A stretch of DNA of 6,367 nucleotides from positions 1 through 6,367 of the forward strand of contig CAAGMP010000254.1 in NCBI GenBank assembly GCA_900771065.1, written 5' to 3'. This stretch comes from an uncultured Acinetobacter sp. GTDB lineage: Bacteria; Pseudomonadota; Gammaproteobacteria; Pseudomonadales; Moraxellaceae. The notes under the pieces are model-generated. The model was not told the DNA's origin and made no database searches. It saw only the letters and a program-made list of their open reading frames with translations. How positions within the stretch are numbered: the stretch's first letter is position 1; every line of letters begins with the position of its first letter. This document shows positions 4,833-6,367 of this stretch, in pieces. The translations under genes and the position numbers were made by a program.

Positions 4833-4904
4833 AAAGTTAAAATAAATTTAATAAATCTATATAAAAAAGTCAACAACTTTAAAATTTAAAGTTAAAATAA
4901 ATTT
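4833..4904 (-). promoter_or_regulatory. Promoter with 17-bp direct repeats, probable autoregulatory operator
   Basis: The minus strand has TTGACT (4873-4868) and TAAATT (4850-4845) 17 bp apart, in front of the gene at 4161-4817. The 17-mer AAAGTTAAAATAAATTT occurs perfectly twice, at 4833-4849, covering most of the -10, and at 4888-4904, upstream of the -35. A 19-bp palindrome, AACTTTAAA-A-TTTAAAGTT (4875-4893), and the palindrome CTTTTAAAAG (4827-4836), which covers the ribosome site, add further symmetry. The arrangement fits repression by the gene's own RHH-like segment. Confidence 0.6.
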
Positions 4905-4941
4905 TAATTTATCTAAGGTGATAGTCGCTGTACAAAAATGA

Positions 4942-4988
4942 AACTATATTCAGTTGCATTTTTTGTTTAAAAGTAACTATACTTAGTT
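4942..4988 (+). promoter_or_regulatory. hicAB promoter with two operator-like palindromes
   Basis: TTGCAT (4954-4959) and TATACT (4978-4983) are 18 bp apart in front of hicA. Two near-identical semi-palindromes, AACTATATTCAGTT (4942-4955) and AACTATACTTAGTT (4975-4988), each followed by GCA, overlap the -35 and contain the -10. Their 33-bp spacing is about three helical turns, which suits cooperative binding of HicB dimers. HicB proteins with a C-terminal RHH domain are known to repress their own operons. Confidence 0.7.
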
Positions 4989-5010
4989 GCAAAGCTGGCA
5001 GGGTTAAAGT

Positions 5011-5259
5011 ATGGGTAAAACGGAAAAGTTACTCGAAAAATTCGGAAATTCAAAAAATACATTTCCGTATAAAGATTTAGTCGTTTTACTTAATCAGCTC
5101 GGCTATGAAAAGTTTGAAATGGCAGGCTCTCGCGTTCGTTTTTTTAATGAAAAAACTGAACACATGATTTTACTGCACAGACCGCACCCTGAAAATGAAA
5201 TCAAAGGTGGGGCATTGAAAGCTGTAAAACAGGCACTCAAGCAGGAGGGATTTTTATGA
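5011..5259 (+). CDS. hicA: HicA-family toxin (mRNA interferase)
   Basis: HicA toxins have a double-stranded-RNA-binding-like fold and cleave mRNA when freed from HicB. The 82-residue product, longer than the classic HicA of about 60, has a helix followed by LVVLLNQLGYEKFEMAGSR (23-41), strand VRFFNEKTEHMILL, the family HRPHPENEIKGGALKAVKQA block (56-75) and a final helix. The GSH motif of classic HicA, with its catalytic histidine, reads GSR here (Arg41); His56 and His59 are the remaining histidines in the usual HxxHP block. I believe this GSRVRF form is a regular HicA subgroup, not a dead copy, but cannot confirm it. AGGG (5000-5003) is a modest ribosome site seven bases before the ATG. The gene overlaps hicB by ATGA, with toxin first as usual for hicAB. 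Confidence 0.9.
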   Translation: MGKTEKLLEKFGNSKNTFPYKDLVVLLNQLGYEKFEMAGSRVRFFNEKTEHMILLHRPHPENEIKGGALKAVKQALKQEGFL

Positions 5260-5588
5260 GCTATTTAAAATACAAAGGCTATCTCGGTACGATTGAACCT
5301 GATCTTGAAACAGGCGAATTGTTTGGAAAACTTGCGTTTATCCGTGACCTCATCACCTATGAAGCAGAAACATTAAAAGCCCTTGAGAAAGCTTTTCAAG
5401 AATCTGTAGATGGTTATTTAGAATCTTGTGTTGAACTGGGTAAAAAACCTGATCAGCCATTCAAAGGCACGTTTAATGTACGCATCAGCCCTGATTTACA
5501 CCGTAAAGCAGTTCTAGCATCGAGTAATTCTCTTAACTCCTTTGTCAGTGATGCAATTCAAGAAAAATTAATGCGTTTAGGTGCTTAA
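5256..5588 (+). CDS. hicB: HicB-family antitoxin with C-terminal RHH domain
   Basis: HicB binds and silences HicA and represses the operon. The 110-residue product starts with the degenerate RNase-H-like HicB domain: LKYKGYLGTIEPDLETGELFG (4-24), IRDLITYEAETLKALEKAFQ (29-48) and VDGYLESC (51-58). It ends with a ribbon-helix-helix domain, FNVRISPDLHRKAVLAS (73-89) followed by SLNSFVSDAIQEKL (92-105). AGGAGG (5243-5248), seven bases before the ATG, is the best ribosome site in the operon, so antitoxin should be made in excess over the toxin. The ATG overlaps the hicA stop (5256-5259). On a plasmid this pair most likely acts as a stability module. Confidence 0.95.
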   Translation: MSYLKYKGYLGTIEPDLETGELFGKLAFIRDLITYEAETLKALEKAFQESVDGYLESCVELGKKPDQPFKGTFNVRISPDLHRKAVLASSNSLNSFVSDAIQEKLMRLGA

Positions 5589-5598
5589 CCTATCTTAG

Positions 5599-5642
5599 CC
5601 CGATACTTTGAAATATGGCTTTAGCCATGTTTCAAAGTCGGG
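5599..5642. repeat. Long imperfect hairpin after hicB
   Basis: The arms run from 5599 (CCCGA) to 5620 and from 5623 to 5642 (TCGGG). They pair over about 20 positions with a two-base bulge (5604-5605) and one G-T pair, with core ACTTTGAAA and TTTCAAAGT and a tight loop. No T-run follows on either strand, so it is not a standard intrinsic terminator, though it lies between convergent genes. It may mark an edge of the hicAB module. Confidence 0.6.
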
Positions 5643-5701
5643 CAACTTTGCGACTGCTGTTGTCGATTTCATAATGAAAGAAGAGAGCAAAGTAAGCATC
5701 A

Positions 5702-6202
5702 TTAGTATTTTTTAGGGTCGATCTGACACCAGTCATAGGTTTTTTCTTTGACATTATTCGGCTCAAATGAATAACAATCTTTTTTAGTCATAATTCTGAC
5801 CAATGTTTTTCCATCATAATCTTTGACTTGTAGCGGATATTTTTTAAGTACAGCCATATCCGCTCTACGTTCATCAATTTCATCTTTGCTTGGTACATAT
5901 AAGAATATTGCCAAAATGAAAACCATCATCACAGTGACAAACGTACTGGCAAAAATGATGATAAATTTTAAGTTGAGCCTGTTTGTAGCTTCGTTTAATG
6001 CTTGAATACTGTTGTTTAATGCGCCTGTATGCTTCTTATTGGCGTTTTCTAGTGACTTTTCAGCCTTATTTAGTACTCCGCTAGCGACTTGGTTGTAAAA
6101 CGTCTCTAATCGCTTGTTATCGTCTGCTATGGCTTCTCTGTATTCCTTCATGGATGCCAATAAAATATATAACTGGTCATCTAAATCATTTTGATTGCTC
6201 AT
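5702..6202 (-). CDS. Relaxase-linked one-pass membrane protein (copy 2), function unknown
   Basis: This 166-residue protein is a paralogue of the product of 47-517. The first 33 residues are identical, the coiled-coil half (to about 75) is similar, and a hydrophobic segment (about 80-103, IIIFASTFVTVMMVFILAIF and following) leads into the same LYVPS.DEI motif. The tails differ: this copy has two cysteines (143, 159) instead of four and an inserted stretch around SFEPNNVKEKTYDW before the shared C.IDPK ending. Its ATG overlaps the stop of the upstream relaxase by 4 nt (6199-6202) and GGCGGA precedes it, exactly as in copy 1. The function is unknown. Conservation of linkage behind two relaxases strengthens the case for a mobilisation role. 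Confidence 0.8.
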   Translation of the reverse strand: MSNQNDLDDQLYILLASMKEYREAIADDNKRLETFYNQVASGVLNKAEKSLENANKKHTGALNNSIQALNEATNRLNLKFIIIFASTFVTVMMVFILAIFLYVPSKDEIDERRADMAVLKKYPLQVKDYDGKTLVRIMTKKDCYSFEPNNVKEKTYDWCQIDPKKY

Positions 6203-6367
6203 AAGGACATTCCGCCTCTACCTAATTTTTGAGATGCCTTGCGGAGTGCTTGCTCGGCTCGTTGTTTATCTAATTCTTGCTGTCGCTTCATTTCAGCTTG
6301 GCGTTCCAGTTCTAGACGTTTGGTTTCTTGGTTCTTCTGCCATTGATCAAAACCTTGATCGACACGG
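6199..6367 (-). CDS. Second MOBQ relaxase, C-terminal part only (cut by window edge)
   Basis: Fifty-five complete codons are open from the window edge to the TGA. They read RVDQGFDQWQKNQETKRLEL and continue to a GRGGMSL ending. This closely matches the C-terminal coiled coil of the relaxase at 514-1485 (KQGFEQWQKNQEAKRLEQER and a QGGMYR ending). The catalytic domain lies outside the window, so activity cannot be judged. The downstream overlap with a membrane-protein gene is the same as in copy 1. It is too short for many gene finders but is clearly coding by homology to its neighbour. Confidence 0.85.
   Translation of the reverse strand, partial: RVDQGFDQWQKNQETKRLELERQAEMKRQQELDKQRAEQALRKASQKLGRGGMSL

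Noticed and set aside
5060..5095. TTCCGTATAA inside hicA considered as a XerC/XerD (pdif) half-site
   Set aside because: It has an extra C compared with the usual XerC arm, no XerD arm (TTATGTTAA-like) follows at the 6-bp spacing, and it is inside coding sequence. I found no convincing pdif site in the window.

Overview
The window looks like part of a small, AT-rich mobilisable plasmid from Acinetobacter or a related Moraxellaceae genus. This rests on three things: the Rep_3 initiator has the RepB/RepM look of Acinetobacter plasmids, base composition is low-GC throughout, and the Rep_3 + iteron + MOBQ + toxin-antitoxin architecture is typical there. The host is inferred from protein resemblance and was not checked by a search.

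Layout, left to right. (1) 47-1485, minus strand: a MOBQ (RSF1010 MobA/MobL type) relaxase gene and, overlapping its stop by ATGA, a gene for a one-pass membrane protein. (2) 1486-1681: an oriT with a 10-bp inverted repeat followed by GTAAGTGCGC, which is the RSF1010-type nick region, plus possible back-to-back promoters. (3) 1682-2280, plus strand: mobC and an HU-like gene in one operon. (4) 2277-3511, minus strand: the Rep_3 initiator gene and a small unknown gene coupled to it by ATGA. (5) 3512-4160: a 649-bp gene-free origin region with a Rep promoter carrying an inverted half-iteron, four perfect 22-bp iterons, 9-bp AT-rich repeats, several structured but unexplained elements and a strong terminator. 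(6) 4161-4817, minus strand: an unusual protein that appears to join a ribbon-helix-helix-like segment to a PUA/EVE-like domain, with a promoter set among 17-bp direct repeats. (7) 5011-5588, plus strand: a hicAB toxin-antitoxin operon with two operator-like palindromes over its promoter. (8) 5702-6367, minus strand: a second, diverged copy of the membrane-protein gene and the 3' end of a second MOBQ relaxase gene that runs off the window.

How the genes fit together. Rep and the iterons drive replication. HicAB probably stabilises the plasmid. MobA, MobC and oriT form a relaxosome that would use a helper conjugation system, because no type IV secretion genes are visible. The HU-like protein is placed to help bend oriT or iteron DNA. 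Two diverged copies of the mob 3' module in the same orientation flank the replicon, which suggests an old cointegrate or module duplication. The least explained items are the RHH + PUA/EVE-like protein, the small gene coupled to rep, the cysteine-bearing membrane proteins and the structured non-coding stretch at 3777-4101.
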